39,178 bases of DNA from Lachnospiraceae bacterium (GCA_022788085.1 JALEWA010000143.1:1-39178), one strand, 5' to 3'. Counted from the stretch's first letter, positions 8,239 to 17,187 are shown. Notes: generated from the letters alone by a model not told the origin. Numbers and translations are program-made.

Positions 8239-9576
8239 ATGAAGATATTATTTATTTCACTGGGATGCGATAAGAATCTGGTAGATACGGAAATGATGCT
8301 GGGAATGCTGACCGGTAAAGGTTATTTCATAACAGATGATGAAAATGAAGCAGATGTCGTTGTTGTCAACACATGCTGCTTTATTAATGATGCCAAGGAA
8401 GAAAGTATCAATACCATTTTGGAGATGGCAGAGCTTAAAAAGAATGGTAATATAAAAGCACTTATTGTTGCAGGATGTCTTGCACAGCGTTACAAGGAAG
8501 AAATACAAAAGGAAATCCCTGAGGTTGATGCCATTGTCGGAACGACAGCAATTGACAGTATAGTTGATGCTTTGGAAGAGGTTCTGAAGGGAAATGGTCA
8601 TAATCATATCGAGGATATCAACAGAAAACCTGTTTATGATAAGAAGCGTATGGTCACAACAGGTGGGCATTATGCATATTTAAAAATTGCGGAAGGCTGC
8701 GATAAACGTTGTTCTTATTGCATTATTCCAAAGGTGCGTGGAAGCTATAGAAGCATTCCAATGGAAAGTCTTGTAGAAGAAGCGAAGAAACTTGTGGAGT
8801 TCGGCGCGAAGGAATTAATTCTGGTGGCACAGGAAACAACCCTTTATGGTAAAGATTTATATGGTGAAAAGAGTCTGCCAAAGCTTCTGCACAAGCTTTG
8901 TGAAATAGAAGGACTTTATTGGATCAGAATTTTGTATTGTTATCCGGAAGAGATTACGGATGAGCTGATAGAGACGATTCGCACAGAGGACAAGATTTGT
9001 AATTATCTGGATATTCCGATTCAGCATGCATCAGACCGCATATTAAAAAAGATGGGACGAAGAACGAATCAACAGGAACTTCGTGGCATGATAGAAAAGC
9101 TGCGTAATGCGATTCCTGACATTTGTCTTAGAACAACATTGATTACAGGATTCCCCGGTGAGAAACAGGAGGATCATGAAGAGCTTCTTTCATTTGTAAA
9201 TGAAATGGAATTCGACAGGCTTGGCGTATTTACGTATTCTCCGGAAGAGGATACACCGGCAGCAACCTTTACAGACCAGATAGAGGAAGCTGTAAAGACA
9301 GAGCGACAAGCCGATATCATGGAGCTTCAGCAGGAGATTGCATTTGAAAAGGCAGAAGGCATGATTGGAAGAACGGTTCTTGCAATCATTGAAGGAAAAG
9401 TACCGGATGAGCATGCTTATGTAGCCCGTACTTATAAGGATGCACCAAATGTTGATGGCTTTTTATTCATTCAGACAGGTGAAGAACTGATGACAGGAGA
9501 TTTTGTACGTGCAAAGATTACAGGATCTTACGAGTACGACTTGATAGGAGAGATTGACCATGAATTTACCGAATAA
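8239..9576 (+). CDS. rimO: Ribosomal protein S12 methylthiotransferase RimO
   Basis: A 445-residue radical SAM methylthiotransferase that adds a methylthio group to a conserved aspartate of ribosomal protein S12. The N-terminal UPF0004 domain has ISLGCDKNLVDTE and the auxiliary cluster cysteines (SLGC, NTCCF, AGCLAQ). The radical SAM motif CDKRCSYC places Cys154, Cys158 and Cys161 at the SAM-binding [4Fe-4S] cluster. A C-terminal TRAM domain follows. The CDKNLVD and GCDKRCSYCIIP context favours RimO over MiaB and MtaB. The 3' end overlaps pgsA by 17 bases. Confidence 0.94.
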   Translation: MKILFISLGCDKNLVDTEMMLGMLTGKGYFITDDENEADVVVVNTCCFINDAKEESINTILEMAELKKNGNIKALIVAGCLAQRYKEEIQKEIPEVDAIVGTTAIDSIVDALEEVLKGNGHNHIEDINRKPVYDKKRMVTTGGHYAYLKIAEGCDKRCSYCIIPKVRGSYRSIPMESLVEEAKKLVEFGAKELILVAQETTLYGKDLYGEKSLPKLLHKLCEIEGLYWIRILYCYPEEITDELIETIRTEDKICNYLDIPIQHASDRILKKMGRRTNQQELRGMIEKLRNAIPDICLRTTLITGFPGEKQEDHEELLSFVNEMEFDRLGVFTYSPEEDTPAATFTDQIEEAVKTERQADIMELQQEIAFEKAEGMIGRTVLAIIEGKVPDEHAYVARTYKDAPNVDGFLFIQTGEELMTGDFVRAKITGSYEYDLIGEIDHEFTE

Positions 9577-10135
9577 GCTTACTGTTTTCAGAGTAATATT
9601 GATAGTACCTTTTGTACTGCTTTTACTTGGTGGATATGCACAGTGGGGATGGCTTTGTGCTGTTTTGGGAGGAACTGTAAAGTATACGGATTATATTGCA
9701 CTTGCAATATTTATTATAGCAAGCCTTACCGATTTATTAGACGGTAAGATTGCAAGAAAATATAATCTTGTCACTAATTTTGGAAAATTCATGGATCCAT
9801 TGGCAGATAAGCTTTTGGTATGTTCAGCCATGATTTGTCTGATAGAGATGGAAAGAATACCTTCATGGGTGGTTATCATCATTATAAGCAGAGAATTTAT
9901 TATCAGTGGATTCCGTCTGGTGGCATCTGATAATCATGTTGTGATCGCAGCAAGCTATTGGGGTAAGTTTAAGACAACTTTCCAAATGATTATGGTATGC
10001 CTGATGCTTGCCAATATATCTGCTTTACAGATGGTAACGCAGATTATCATGTGGATTGCTTTGATACTGACTATTGTTTCACTCGTTGATTACATAGTGA
10101 AGAATAAGAACGTCCTGCTTGATGGTAAAATGTAG
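9560..10135 (+). CDS. pgsA: CDP-diacylglycerol-glycerol-3-phosphate 3-phosphatidyltransferase
   Basis: A 191-residue membrane enzyme that makes phosphatidylglycerol phosphate from CDP-diacylglycerol and glycerol 3-phosphate, the first committed step to phosphatidylglycerol. The CDP-alcohol phosphatidyltransferase motif is complete: DLLDGKIAR, then GKFMDPLADK, giving D-x2-D-G-x2-A-R-x8-G-x3-D-x3-D. Several hydrophobic spans are visible. ATG 9560 is chosen over the in-frame TTG at 9554 because AGGAG (9546-9550) is then nine bases upstream and the protein starts MNLPNKLTVFR, typical of the family. It overlaps the end of rimO, indicating translational coupling. Its product is the substrate of LtaS-type enzymes such as the one at 4591-6432. 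Confidence 0.94.
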   Translation: MNLPNKLTVFRVILIVPFVLLLLGGYAQWGWLCAVLGGTVKYTDYIALAIFIIASLTDLLDGKIARKYNLVTNFGKFMDPLADKLLVCSAMICLIEMERIPSWVVIIIISREFIISGFRLVASDNHVVIAASYWGKFKTTFQMIMVCLMLANISALQMVTQIIMWIALILTIVSLVDYIVKNKNVLLDGKM

Positions 10136-10140
10136 AAAAA

Positions 10141-10213
10141 GGTCGATGTTCAGTAGGCATGCGCATTTACTGCTGTGAGAAAACATACATCTGGAAGGTA
10201 CTGAATAGTTATG
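10141..10213. repeat. Short intergenic element with inverted ends, copy 1
   Basis: The left end contains TGTTCAGTA and the right end TACTGAATAG; they are nearly inverted copies of each other. The right end (ATCTGGAAGG, then TACTGAATAGTTATG) resembles that of the element at 22211-22342. The copies differ in length and interior. The origin is unknown. Confidence 0.5.
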
Positions 10214-10218
10214 CAAAG

Positions 10219-10256
10219 AGCTTTGAAACTGTGATTAATGGTTTCGAAGCTTTTTC
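10219..10256 (+). terminator. Intrinsic terminator after pgsA
   Basis: AGCTTTGAAAC (10219-10229) pairs with GTTTCGAAGCT (10241-10251) with one T-G wobble, and a T run follows. It ends the yicC-pgsA operon. Confidence 0.75.
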
Positions 10257-10269
10257 ATTATAGGATTAG

Positions 10270-10317
10270 GGTGTCAAAAGATGCCATATTCATTATACTA
10301 AGGCACTTTTTGACACC
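10270..10317. repeat. 48-bp imperfect inverted repeat in a gene-free stretch
   Basis: GGTGTCAAAAGATGCC (10270-10285) and GGCACTTTTTGACACC (10302-10317) are inverted copies with 14 of 16 matches and a 16-base AT-rich loop. There is no T run after it. The remaining part of the gap (10318-10648) is AT-rich and I can support no gene or clear promoter in it, although the xylanase promoter must lie there. Confidence 0.55.
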
Positions 10318-10648
10318 TTGATAGTTATAAGAAAGATCTTGACACAGTAAAGTGTGAAAGTCATTTGCAATAAACGTAAAAATGCTTCGTGAGGATGTGT
10401 ATACTTTTGCAGAGGTAAAATGTTTCAAAAATGTGAAGTCTTTTGCAAATAATACATATAGGCAAAAAGCACAAAGAATATATAGGATAATGAAATTGTA
10501 ATAGCAAAAAATTGTTAAATATATATGATTAGGTGTAGTACACATGGTAATATAATACAAAAATATTAACATATATTTATAAAAAAGAAACATTTACACC
10601 AATTATCCATTATGTTAACCTTGAAACTGCAAGGAGGTGTATAGTTAA

Positions 10649-12766
10649 GTGAAAAGAAAAATCAAAAGTGTTTTGTTGACAATTGTGCTGTGTACACAGC
10701 TTGTATTGTCATCAGTTGGCGTACAGGCAGCAGAAGTGCTCTATGACAACACAACAGGAACACAGGACGGATACAACTATGAGTTGTGGAAGGACTATGG
10801 TAGCACAAGTATGACACTGAATGGTGGTGGAAAGTTTGAATGCTGGTGGGAAAATATCGGAAATGCCCTTTTCAGAAAAGGCAAAAAATTCGATTGTACA
10901 CAGACTTATCAGCAGATAGGAAACATTTCAATCGATTATGGTGTAGATTATCAGCCAAACGGTAACTCATATTTGTGTGTGTATGGATGGACAAGAGATC
11001 CACTCGTAGAGTACTATATCGTAGAGAGTTGGGGAAGCTGGCGTCCACCAGGAGCAACTTCTAAAGGAACCATTACTGTAGATGGAGGCACATACGATGT
11101 ATACGAGACTACTCGTGTAAACAAGCCCTCTATCGACGGAGATACTACTTTCCAACAGTACTGGAGCGTACGTACTTCTAAGAGAACAAGTGGAACCATT
11201 TCCGTTACTGAGCATTTTAAAGCTTGGGAAAGAATGGGAATGAAGATGGGTAAGCTTTATGAAGCTGCATTGAACGTTGAAGGTTACCAGAGTAGTGGTT
11301 GGGCAGATGTTTATCAGAATGATATTCGTGTGGGAGGAAGTATCAGTTCTGGCAATTCAGGATCAAATTCAGGATCCGGATCAAGCTCGGGTAGTGAAAA
11401 CAGTTCTGCACCCGGTACTGCACAAGGAACAAGAGTTGAATGCGAACAAATGACAATCTCAGGTCAGTATGCAGGTACAATCTCTTCTCCGTTCAACGGT
11501 GTTGCATTGTATGCAAATAACGAGTCGGTGTCTTATACGCAAAACTTTACAAGCGGGACACATGATTTTACTTTGAGTGGTGCATCAGACGGTTCCAATA
11601 TGGCTAAGGTGGACTTACTCATAGGAGGCCAGAACAAAGGAACATTCTATTTCGGTGATGCAAATCATGCAGAATATACAATTAAGAATGTATCGCATGG
11701 TACCGGAAATCAGAAGATTGAGCTTGTTGTCAACGAAGACGATGGTAACTGGGATGCATATGTTGATGCTTTGATTATTTCAGGAAGCGGCGTAAACACA
11801 GGCAGCAATACGGGAGGAAACACAGGCAGCAATACGGGAGGAAACACAGGAAGCAATACAGGAGGAAACACAGGAAGCAATACTGGCAGTGCAAGCACAA
11901 AGATTGAATGCGAGAGCATGACCATCACAGGTCAGTATGCAGGAAGTATTTCTTCACCGTTTGCAGGGGTTGCATTGTATGGAAACGATGAATCTGTAAA
12001 GTTTACTCAGAATTTTACAAGTGGTACAAGTACATTTGTATTAAAAGGTGCATCCGATGGAAGCAACATGGCAAGAGTTGATTTGAAAATCGGCGGGCAG
12101 AGCAAGGGAACATTTTACTTTGGAGATGCAAATCCGGCAGAATTTACAATCGAAAATGTGAGCCATGGAACAGGTGACCAGCAGGTTGAACTAGTTGTAA
12201 CAGCTGATGATGGCAGCTGGGATGCATATCTTGATTCCCTGACTATCATTGGTGGTGTCGGTGGAACAAGTAGCGGAAATACCGGCGGAAATATTGGTGG
12301 AAACACAGGTGGAAATACCGGTGGAAACACAGGTGGAAATACTGGTGGAAATATCGGTGAAAATACCGGCAGTACAAGCAATAAAATTGAATGTGAAAGC
12401 ATGACCATCACAGGTCAGTATGCAGGAACCATTTCTTCACCATTTACAGGAGTTGCATTGTATGCAAATGATGAATCTGTGAAGTTTACACATAACTTTA
12501 CAAGCGGAACCGATAACTTTACGTTAAGAGGTGCGTCCGATGGAAACAACATGGCAAAAGTTGACTTAAAAATCGGTGGTCAGACCAAAGGAACCTTCTA
12601 TTTCGGAGATGCAAATATTGCAGAATATACTATTGAAAACGTAAGTCATGGAACCGGAAACCAGCAGGTTGAATTGGTTGTAACAGCTGATGATGGTAGT
12701 TGGGATGCATATTTGGATTACCTTCGTATTGGTGGGGAGTCAAGCAGTAATAATTCTAACAATTGA
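10649..12766 (+). CDS. Secreted GH11 endo-beta-1,4-xylanase with three CBM36 modules, ending at an in-frame TGA
   Basis: A 705-residue protein with a GTG start after AAGGAGG (10631-10637). The signal peptide has a likely cut after VQA (residue 27). The GH11 jelly-roll domain spans residues ~30-230: [11 protein letters not shown] holds the nucleophile Glu121 and NVEGYQSSG the acid/base Glu211. A Ser/Gly linker follows, then three modules at ~262-378, ~418-535 and ~579-695. Each starts with VECEQMT or KIECESMTI and ends with DDG(N/S)WDAY(V/L)D, matching CBM36, a calcium-dependent xylan-binding family. The second and third linkers are Gly/Asn/Thr tandem repeats. Translation stops at TGA 12764-12766 within another linker, and the same frame then continues into a CE4 domain. 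The catalytic and binding parts are complete, so a working xylanase is expected. Confidence 0.93.
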   Translation: MKRKIKSVLLTIVLCTQLVLSSVGVQAAEVLYDNTTGTQDGYNYELWKDYGSTSMTLNGGGKFECWWENIGNALFRKGKKFDCTQTYQQIGNISIDYGVDYQPNGNSYLCVYGWTRDPLVEYYIVESWGSWRPPGATSKGTITVDGGTYDVYETTRVNKPSIDGDTTFQQYWSVRTSKRTSGTISVTEHFKAWERMGMKMGKLYEAALNVEGYQSSGWADVYQNDIRVGGSISSGNSGSNSGSGSSSGSENSSAPGTAQGTRVECEQMTISGQYAGTISSPFNGVALYANNESVSYTQNFTSGTHDFTLSGASDGSNMAKVDLLIGGQNKGTFYFGDANHAEYTIKNVSHGTGNQKIELVVNEDDGNWDAYVDALIISGSGVNTGSNTGGNTGSNTGGNTGSNTGGNTGSNTGSASTKIECESMTITGQYAGSISSPFAGVALYGNDESVKFTQNFTSGTSTFVLKGASDGSNMARVDLKIGGQSKGTFYFGDANPAEFTIENVSHGTGDQQVELVVTADDGSWDAYLDSLTIIGGVGGTSSGNTGGNIGGNTGGNTGGNTGGNTGGNIGENTGSTSNKIECESMTITGQYAGTISSPFTGVALYANDESVKFTHNFTSGTDNFTLRGASDGNNMAKVDLKIGGQTKGTFYFGDANIAEYTIENVSHGTGNQQVELVVTADDGSWDAYLDYLRIGGESSSNNSNN
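11795..11890 (+). repeat. 24-bp tandem repeat coding a linker (4 units)
   Basis: Four in-frame 24-base units coding NTGSNTGG, the last diverging to NTGSNTGS. They form the linker between CBM36 modules 1 and 2. Copy number is prone to slippage. Confidence 0.88.
12275..12370 (+). repeat. 12-bp tandem repeat coding a linker (8 units)
   Basis: Eight in-frame 12-base units of the type GGAAAYAYHGGY coding GN(T/I)G, with the last unit starting GAA. They link CBM36 modules 2 and 3. Confidence 0.88.
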
Positions 12767-13411
12767 GGAAACAGTGGTTCTAACAATGGATACAATGGAG
12801 GAAAGATTGTTGCCTTGACGTTTGATGATGGACCTTCATCAACAACAAACGATGTTCTTGATGTTTTGGAAAGAGAAGGTATTGTTGCAACATTCTTCCT
12901 GGTAGGAGAAAATGTAAATTCAAGTACAGCGTCTATTATGCAGAGGCAGGTAAACATGGGATGCGAATTGGCTAATCACTCCTATAATCATGTAGATATG
13001 AGTAATTATAGTGCATCTGACATCAGAAACCAGATTAACTGGACTCAGTCTGCAATAGAGAATACGATAGGTGTTACGCCAAAATTCTTCAGACCACCTT
13101 ATCTTGGAATCAGTAACACTATGTATCAAAATATTGACTTAACATTTATTCAGGGCATTGTTACTCAGGATTATGACTCAAGCATATCTGTTTCACAGAT
13201 AGTAAACAATGCAGTAAATAATGTTTCCGATGGTTCAATCGTTTTGCTACACGATTTCCAGGGCAATTCAAAAACGGTACAGGCATTACCTACTATTATT
13301 CAAAGATTAAAGAGTCAGGGATACAGTTTTGTAACAGTAAGTCAGTTATTCGAATATAAGGGTATAAATCCAAATCAAGACTATAAAATCTTTTCAAATG
13401 TATATGATTAA
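12767..13411 (+). pseudogene. CE4 polysaccharide deacetylase (acetylxylan esterase-like) domain, separated from the xylanase by an in-frame TGA
   Basis: This 214-codon stretch continues in the same frame as the xylanase right after its TGA. It begins with linker-like GNSGSNNGYNGG and enters a NodB/CE4 domain. Motifs: ALTFDDGP (catalytic base and metal Asp), ANHSYNHVD (metal His pair), FFRPPYLG, and IVLLHDF (catalytic His). CE4 enzymes remove acetyl groups from xylan, chitin or peptidoglycan; fused to GH11 and CBM36, acetylxylan is the likely substrate. There is no signal peptide and no good start codon. A TTG at 12815 with GGAGG 13 bases upstream would cut into the first strand and give a cytoplasmic protein. 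Apart from the TGA the frame is intact. It is therefore either a recently severed domain, a read-through product or a sequencing error. Confidence 0.85.
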
Positions 13412-13418
13412 AATAATG

Positions 13419-13447
13419 AATCCAAGGCATTTTTGCCTTGGATTTTT
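13419..13447 (+). terminator. Intrinsic terminator after the xylanase/CE4 locus
   Basis: A perfect 11-base stem AATCCAAGGCA/TGCCTTGGATT (13419-13429 and 13434-13444) with a four-base loop and a T run. It starts seven bases after the CE4 stop codon, consistent with CE4 belonging to the same transcript. Confidence 0.88.
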
Positions 13448-13562
13448 AAAATAATATTAAAATTGAATAACGAAGTCTTGCCGTATTTGATTAGTTGTGA
13501 TAAGGTTACGAAGTAAACATTTTTGTAACTACTTTTTTACACAATAACAGATTAGCACACGT

Positions 13563-13582
13563 TTTTGGAAGATCTTCCAAAA
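13563..13582. promoter_or_regulatory. 20-bp perfect palindrome upstream of recA
   Basis: TTTTGGAAGATCTTCCAAAA is a perfect palindrome, about 35 bases before the recA -35 box. It is a plausible operator for a dimeric regulator. It is too short and symmetric (no loop) to be a good terminator. The binding protein is unknown. Confidence 0.45.
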
Positions 13583-13617
13583 TTCCCCCGTATTTTATTG
13601 TAAACAAATAATATCTA

Positions 13618-13672
13618 TTGACAAAAACGAACAGATGTTTTATTATATGATTTATAGATGAACGTTTGTTCT
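13618..13672 (+). promoter_or_regulatory. recA promoter with two LexA (SOS) boxes
   Basis: TTGACA (13618-13623), a 17-base spacer and TATTAT (13641-13646) form the promoter. CGAACAGATGTTTT (13628-13641) lies in the spacer and TGAACGTTTGTTCT (13659-13672) just downstream. Both match the Gram-positive LexA consensus CGAAC-N4-GTTCG in most positions. Their centres are 31 bases apart, about three helical turns, so LexA dimers could sit on the same face. This predicts DNA-damage induction of recA. Confidence 0.82.
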
Positions 13673-13693
13673 AAAAGGAGAAGGAGACCAGAT

Positions 13694-14755
13694 ATGGAAA
13701 GAGAAGAAAAATTAAAGGCATTAGATGCTGCATTGGTACAGATTGAGAAACAGTATGGTAAGGGTGCTGTTATGAAGCTGGGTGATCCTGCTGCGCAGAT
13801 GAACGTTGAAACATTTCCAACAGGCTCGTTAAGCCTGGATATTGCATTAGGACTTGGTGGAATTCCTAAGGGAAGAATCATTGAGATATATGGACCGGAA
13901 TCTTCAGGTAAGACAACGGTTACTTTACATATGATTGCAGAAGTGCAGAAGAGAGGCGGTATTGCGGGATTCATCGATGCAGAGCATGCATTGGATCCTG
14001 TATATGCGAAGAACATAGGTGTTGATGTGGATAATCTTTATATTTCGCAGCCTGATAATGGTGAACAGGCACTTGAGATTACAGAAACTATGGTAAGGTC
14101 AGGTGCAATTGACATTGTAGTAGTAGACTCTGTTGCTGCATTGGTTCCTAAGGCAGAAATCGATGGTGATATGGGTGATTCGCATGTAGGACTTCAGGCA
14201 AGATTGATGTCACAGGCACTTCGAAAACTTACAGCAGTTATCAGTAAGTCTAATTGTACGGTTATCTTTATTAATCAGCTTCGTGAAAAGGTTGGGGTTA
14301 TGTTTGGTAATCCTGAAACTACAACCGGTGGTCGTGCATTGAAGTTTTATTCTTCTGTAAGACTTGATGTGCGCAGAATTGAATCTTTAAAACAGAGTGG
14401 GGAAGTAACAGGTAACAGAACAAGAGTAAAAGTAGTTAAGAATAAAATAGCACCTCCATTTAAAGAAGCAGAATTTGACATTATGTTTGGCGAGGGAATT
14501 TCTATTGAAGGTGACATTCTTGACCTTGCAGCTAATGTTAACATTATTGTTAAGAGTGGTGCATGGTATGCCTATGAAGGAAATAAGATTGGACAGGGTA
14601 GAGAGAATGCAAAGCAGTTCTTAAAAGATAATCCGGATGTTTGTAAGGAAGTTGAGAATAAAGTACGTGAGTACTATAATTTACAAGGCGTTGATAAGCC
14701 GCAAGAAGCCCCGACTGAGAAGAAAAATTCCAAAAAGGAAGCAGATGCTGAATGA
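13694..14755 (+). CDS. recA: Recombinase RecA
   Basis: A 353-residue recombinase that forms filaments on single-stranded DNA, drives strand exchange and triggers LexA self-cleavage. Visible motifs: [16 protein letters not shown], Walker [25 protein letters not shown] (Walker B region) and the L2-loop region [22 protein letters not shown]. The length is normal. ATG 13694 is chosen over 13658 because AAGGAG (13681-13686) precedes it by seven bases and the upstream alternative overlaps a LexA box. The gene ends in ATGA, overlapping recX by four bases. Confidence 0.98.
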   Translation: MEREEKLKALDAALVQIEKQYGKGAVMKLGDPAAQMNVETFPTGSLSLDIALGLGGIPKGRIIEIYGPESSGKTTVTLHMIAEVQKRGGIAGFIDAEHALDPVYAKNIGVDVDNLYISQPDNGEQALEITETMVRSGAIDIVVVDSVAALVPKAEIDGDMGDSHVGLQARLMSQALRKLTAVISKSNCTVIFINQLREKVGVMFGNPETTTGGRALKFYSSVRLDVRRIESLKQSGEVTGNRTRVKVVKNKIAPPFKEAEFDIMFGEGISIEGDILDLAANVNIIVKSGAWYAYEGNKIGQGRENAKQFLKDNPDVCKEVENKVREYYNLQGVDKPQEAPTEKKNSKKEADAE

Positions 14756-15366
14756 CTGTAACAGAGATACAGGAAATAGCGAAAGCAAAAGTAAAAGTAT
14801 TTATTGATGATGAGTTCGCCTTTGTTTTATACAAGGGCGAACTTCGTACATATGGGATAAGGGAAGAAAAAGAACTGTCCGAAGAAACTTATCATGTGAT
14901 TTTGGATGAAGTTTTAACGAAAAGAGCTAAGCTAAGATGCATGTATCTGCTCAAAAGCAGAGATTATACGAAACATGAATTAGCCCAGAAGCTTAGAAAG
15001 GAATATTATTCAGAAGAAATAATAGAACGCGCAGTTACATATGTAGCTTCTTATGGTTATGTGGATGACATCCGTTATGCAAAGGCATATATCCATTATG
15101 CGGGTAAGACAAAGAGCAGGAAGCAGATTGAATTCGACTTAATGAAAAAGGGCATTTCCAAGGATGTGATTACATCTGCATTTGATGAATTAAATGAGTT
15201 GGAAGAGTTAGAATCTGAGGAAGAATTGATTCAGGCACTCCTTGTGAAAAAACACTATAAAAATGAGGAGGCTACAGTGGAGGAACGTAGAAAAATTATA
15301 GGATTTCTGTATAGAAAAGGCTTTTCTTTGGATAAAATTTATAAAGTTGTCGGAGAAAGAGAGTAA
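14752..15366 (+). CDS. recX: RecX regulatory protein
   Basis: A 204-residue protein, mostly helical, with the RecX repeat pattern: [20 protein letters not shown], then [14 protein letters not shown], and [16 protein letters not shown]. RecX binds the RecA filament and limits its activity. The start overlaps the recA stop (ATGA), so the two are translationally coupled under the LexA-controlled promoter, a common arrangement. No strong terminator is visible after it; a promoter for rny lies 40 bases downstream. Confidence 0.92.
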   Translation: MTVTEIQEIAKAKVKVFIDDEFAFVLYKGELRTYGIREEKELSEETYHVILDEVLTKRAKLRCMYLLKSRDYTKHELAQKLRKEYYSEEIIERAVTYVASYGYVDDIRYAKAYIHYAGKTKSRKQIEFDLMKKGISKDVITSAFDELNELEELESEEELIQALLVKKHYKNEEATVEERRKIIGFLYRKGFSLDKIYKVVGERE

Positions 15367-15404
15367 TTTTTAGAAAGCTTTTTCGGTAGATTTGACCATT
15401 ATAC

Positions 15405-15433
15405 TTGACATAACAGATAATAAAGGTTAAAAT
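15405..15433 (+). promoter_or_regulatory. Promoter for rny
   Basis: TTGACA (15405-15410), a 17-base spacer and TAAAAT (15428-15433). It implies a leader of about 175 bases before the rny start. The rest of the recX-rny gap is AT-rich with no open frame that I can support. Confidence 0.7.
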
Positions 15434-15613
15434 TGTAGTGTTGTAAATATCATATATATTCTTTAGATTTTATATCTTTTAATCTTAAGAATAATTTGAT
15501 TTAGCTATTCGCATTCAAATTCTTGCGTTTTATGCGCAATTGAATCATATGCAGCCAAAATGTTTTGGCGAGATAGTGTACAATGAAAATTAAATAAGGA
15601 GGTGCTCCTGTAC

Positions 15614-17158
15614 ATGCTGCTATACGTTATAGAAGCGATTGTTATCATTGTAGTGTGTGCACTAGTTGGCTTCATTGCATTTTCAAATTATAAGAAAAAT
15701 GTAGAGTCTACCATTGGAAATGCAGAGGATAAAGCTAGAGAGATTATCGATGAAGCACTGAAAACTGCTGAAACCAAGAAACGTGAAGGGTTACTTGAGG
15801 TAAAGGAAGAGTCCATTAGAACAAAGAATGAACTCGATAAGGAAATCAAGGAACGTAGAGCTGAAGTACAGCGTTTCGAAAGAAGAGTACAGCAGAAGGA
15901 AGAAAGCATCGATAAAAAAGCTGATTCTATCGAGAAAAAGGAAGCTGCATTGGTTGCACGCGAAGAAGAACTTGCAAAGCAGAAAGAAGTTGTTGCAAGA
16001 TTAAACGAAGAGCGAGTACAGGAACTGGAGCGAATTTCAGGTTTAACCTCTGAACAGGCAAAAGAGCATTTATTAAAAATTGTTGAAGACGAAGTAAAGC
16101 ATGAAACTGCGGTTATGATTAAGGAAATGGAAAGCAGGGCAAAGGAAGAGGCTGATAAGAAGGCAAAGGAATATGTCGTTACAGCTATTCAGAAATGTGC
16201 TGCTGATCATGTATCCGAGACAACAATCTCTGTTGTACAGCTTCCAAATGATGAGATGAAGGGAAGAATCATTGGTAGAGAGGGAAGAAATATCAGAACT
16301 CTTGAGACCTTGACAGGTGTAGAATTGATTATTGATGATACACCGGAAGCAGTTATTCTATCCGGTTTTGACCCTATCAGAAGAGAAGTCGCAAGAATTG
16401 CACTTGAGAAGCTGATTGTTGATGGAAGAATTCATCCGGCAAGAATTGAAGAGATGGTTGAAAAAGCGCAGAGAGAAGTAGAAGTCATGATCAAAGAGGA
16501 AGGTGAAGCTGCTACACTTGAAGTCGGTGTACATGGTATTCATCCGGAACTCGTCAAATTACTTGGTAAGATGAAATTCAGAACAAGTTATGGTCAGAAT
16601 GCTTTGAAACATTCTATTGAAGTAGCACAACTTTCCGGTTTGCTTGCTGCTGAGATGGGGCTTGATGTAAGAATGGCGAAGAGAGCAGGTCTCCTTCATG
16701 ATATCGGTAAGGCTGTTGATCATGAGATGGAAGGATCACATATCCAGCTGGGAGCTGAGCTTTGTAGAAAGTACAAGGAGTCAGCTGTCGTTATCAATGC
16801 AGTTGAATCACATCATGGTGATGTAGAAGCACAGTCACTGATTGCCTGTCTGGTACAAGCTGCAGATACTATTTCTGCTGCAAGACCAGGTGCAAGACGT
16901 GAAACTCTGGAAACATACACAACCAGATTAAAACAGTTAGAAGATATAACCAACAATTTTAAAGGTGTCGATAAGTCTTTTGCTATTCAGGCAGGTAGGG
17001 AAATTCGTGTTATGGTAGTTCCTGAACAGATTTCTGATGCAGACATGGTACTGTTGGCTCGTGATATTTCTAAGCAGATTGAAGCTGAATTAGAGTATCC
17101 GGGACAGATTAAGGTAAATGTCATTAGGGAATCTCGTGTCGTAGATTATGCAAAATAA
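15614..17158 (+). CDS. rny: Ribonuclease Y
   Basis: A 514-residue membrane-anchored endoribonuclease that starts decay of many mRNAs in Firmicutes. Order: N-terminal membrane helix ([19 protein letters not shown]), a long charged coiled coil (residues about 30-190), a KH RNA-binding domain ([20 protein letters not shown]), an HD domain ([17 protein letters not shown]) and a C-terminal domain. ATG 15614 is chosen because AAGGAGG (15596-15602) lies 11 bases upstream. The in-frame GTG at 15602 overlaps that site and cannot use it. The ribosome binding site sits in a small hairpin, AGGAG-gtg-CTCCT. It has its own promoter and terminator. Confidence 0.96.
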   Translation: MLLYVIEAIVIIVVCALVGFIAFSNYKKNVESTIGNAEDKAREIIDEALKTAETKKREGLLEVKEESIRTKNELDKEIKERRAEVQRFERRVQQKEESIDKKADSIEKKEAALVAREEELAKQKEVVARLNEERVQELERISGLTSEQAKEHLLKIVEDEVKHETAVMIKEMESRAKEEADKKAKEYVVTAIQKCAADHVSETTISVVQLPNDEMKGRIIGREGRNIRTLETLTGVELIIDDTPEAVILSGFDPIRREVARIALEKLIVDGRIHPARIEEMVEKAQREVEVMIKEEGEAATLEVGVHGIHPELVKLLGKMKFRTSYGQNALKHSIEVAQLSGLLAAEMGLDVRMAKRAGLLHDIGKAVDHEMEGSHIQLGAELCRKYKESAVVINAVESHHGDVEAQSLIACLVQAADTISAARPGARRETLETYTTRLKQLEDITNNFKGVDKSFAIQAGREIRVMVVPEQISDADMVLLARDISKQIEAELEYPGQIKVNVIRESRVVDYAK

Positions 17159-17187
17159 TCAATACGAATCGTAAATGCAAAGAAATA

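Larger units (their letters stand above)
11432..12733 (+). repeat. Three tandem CBM36-coding repeats (about 350 bp each)
   Basis: The repeats lie at about 11432-11782, 11900-12253 and 12383-12733. They share DNA blocks such as TTTACAAG and GGTCAGTATGCAGG, and protein blocks SGQYAG or [37 protein letters not shown] and WDAY. Copies 2 and 3 are the most alike (both start [15 protein letters not shown]), suggesting the latest duplication produced that pair. Confidence 0.9.

Noticed and set aside
11795-12370. Tandem repeats as a possible CRISPR array
   Set aside because: The units are in-frame 24-bp and 12-bp codon repeats without spacers, coding Gly/Asn/Thr linkers of the xylanase.
12764-12766. 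UGA read as glycine (a genetic code as in Gracilibacteria), since it replaces a Gly codon
   Set aside because: Other genes here end properly at TGA, for example recA (14753-14755) and the HAD hydrolase (33261-33263), so TGA is a normal stop codon in this genome.
15602-15613. GTG start for rny at 15602
   Set aside because: The codon overlaps the AGGAGG site; the ATG at 15614 is properly spaced.
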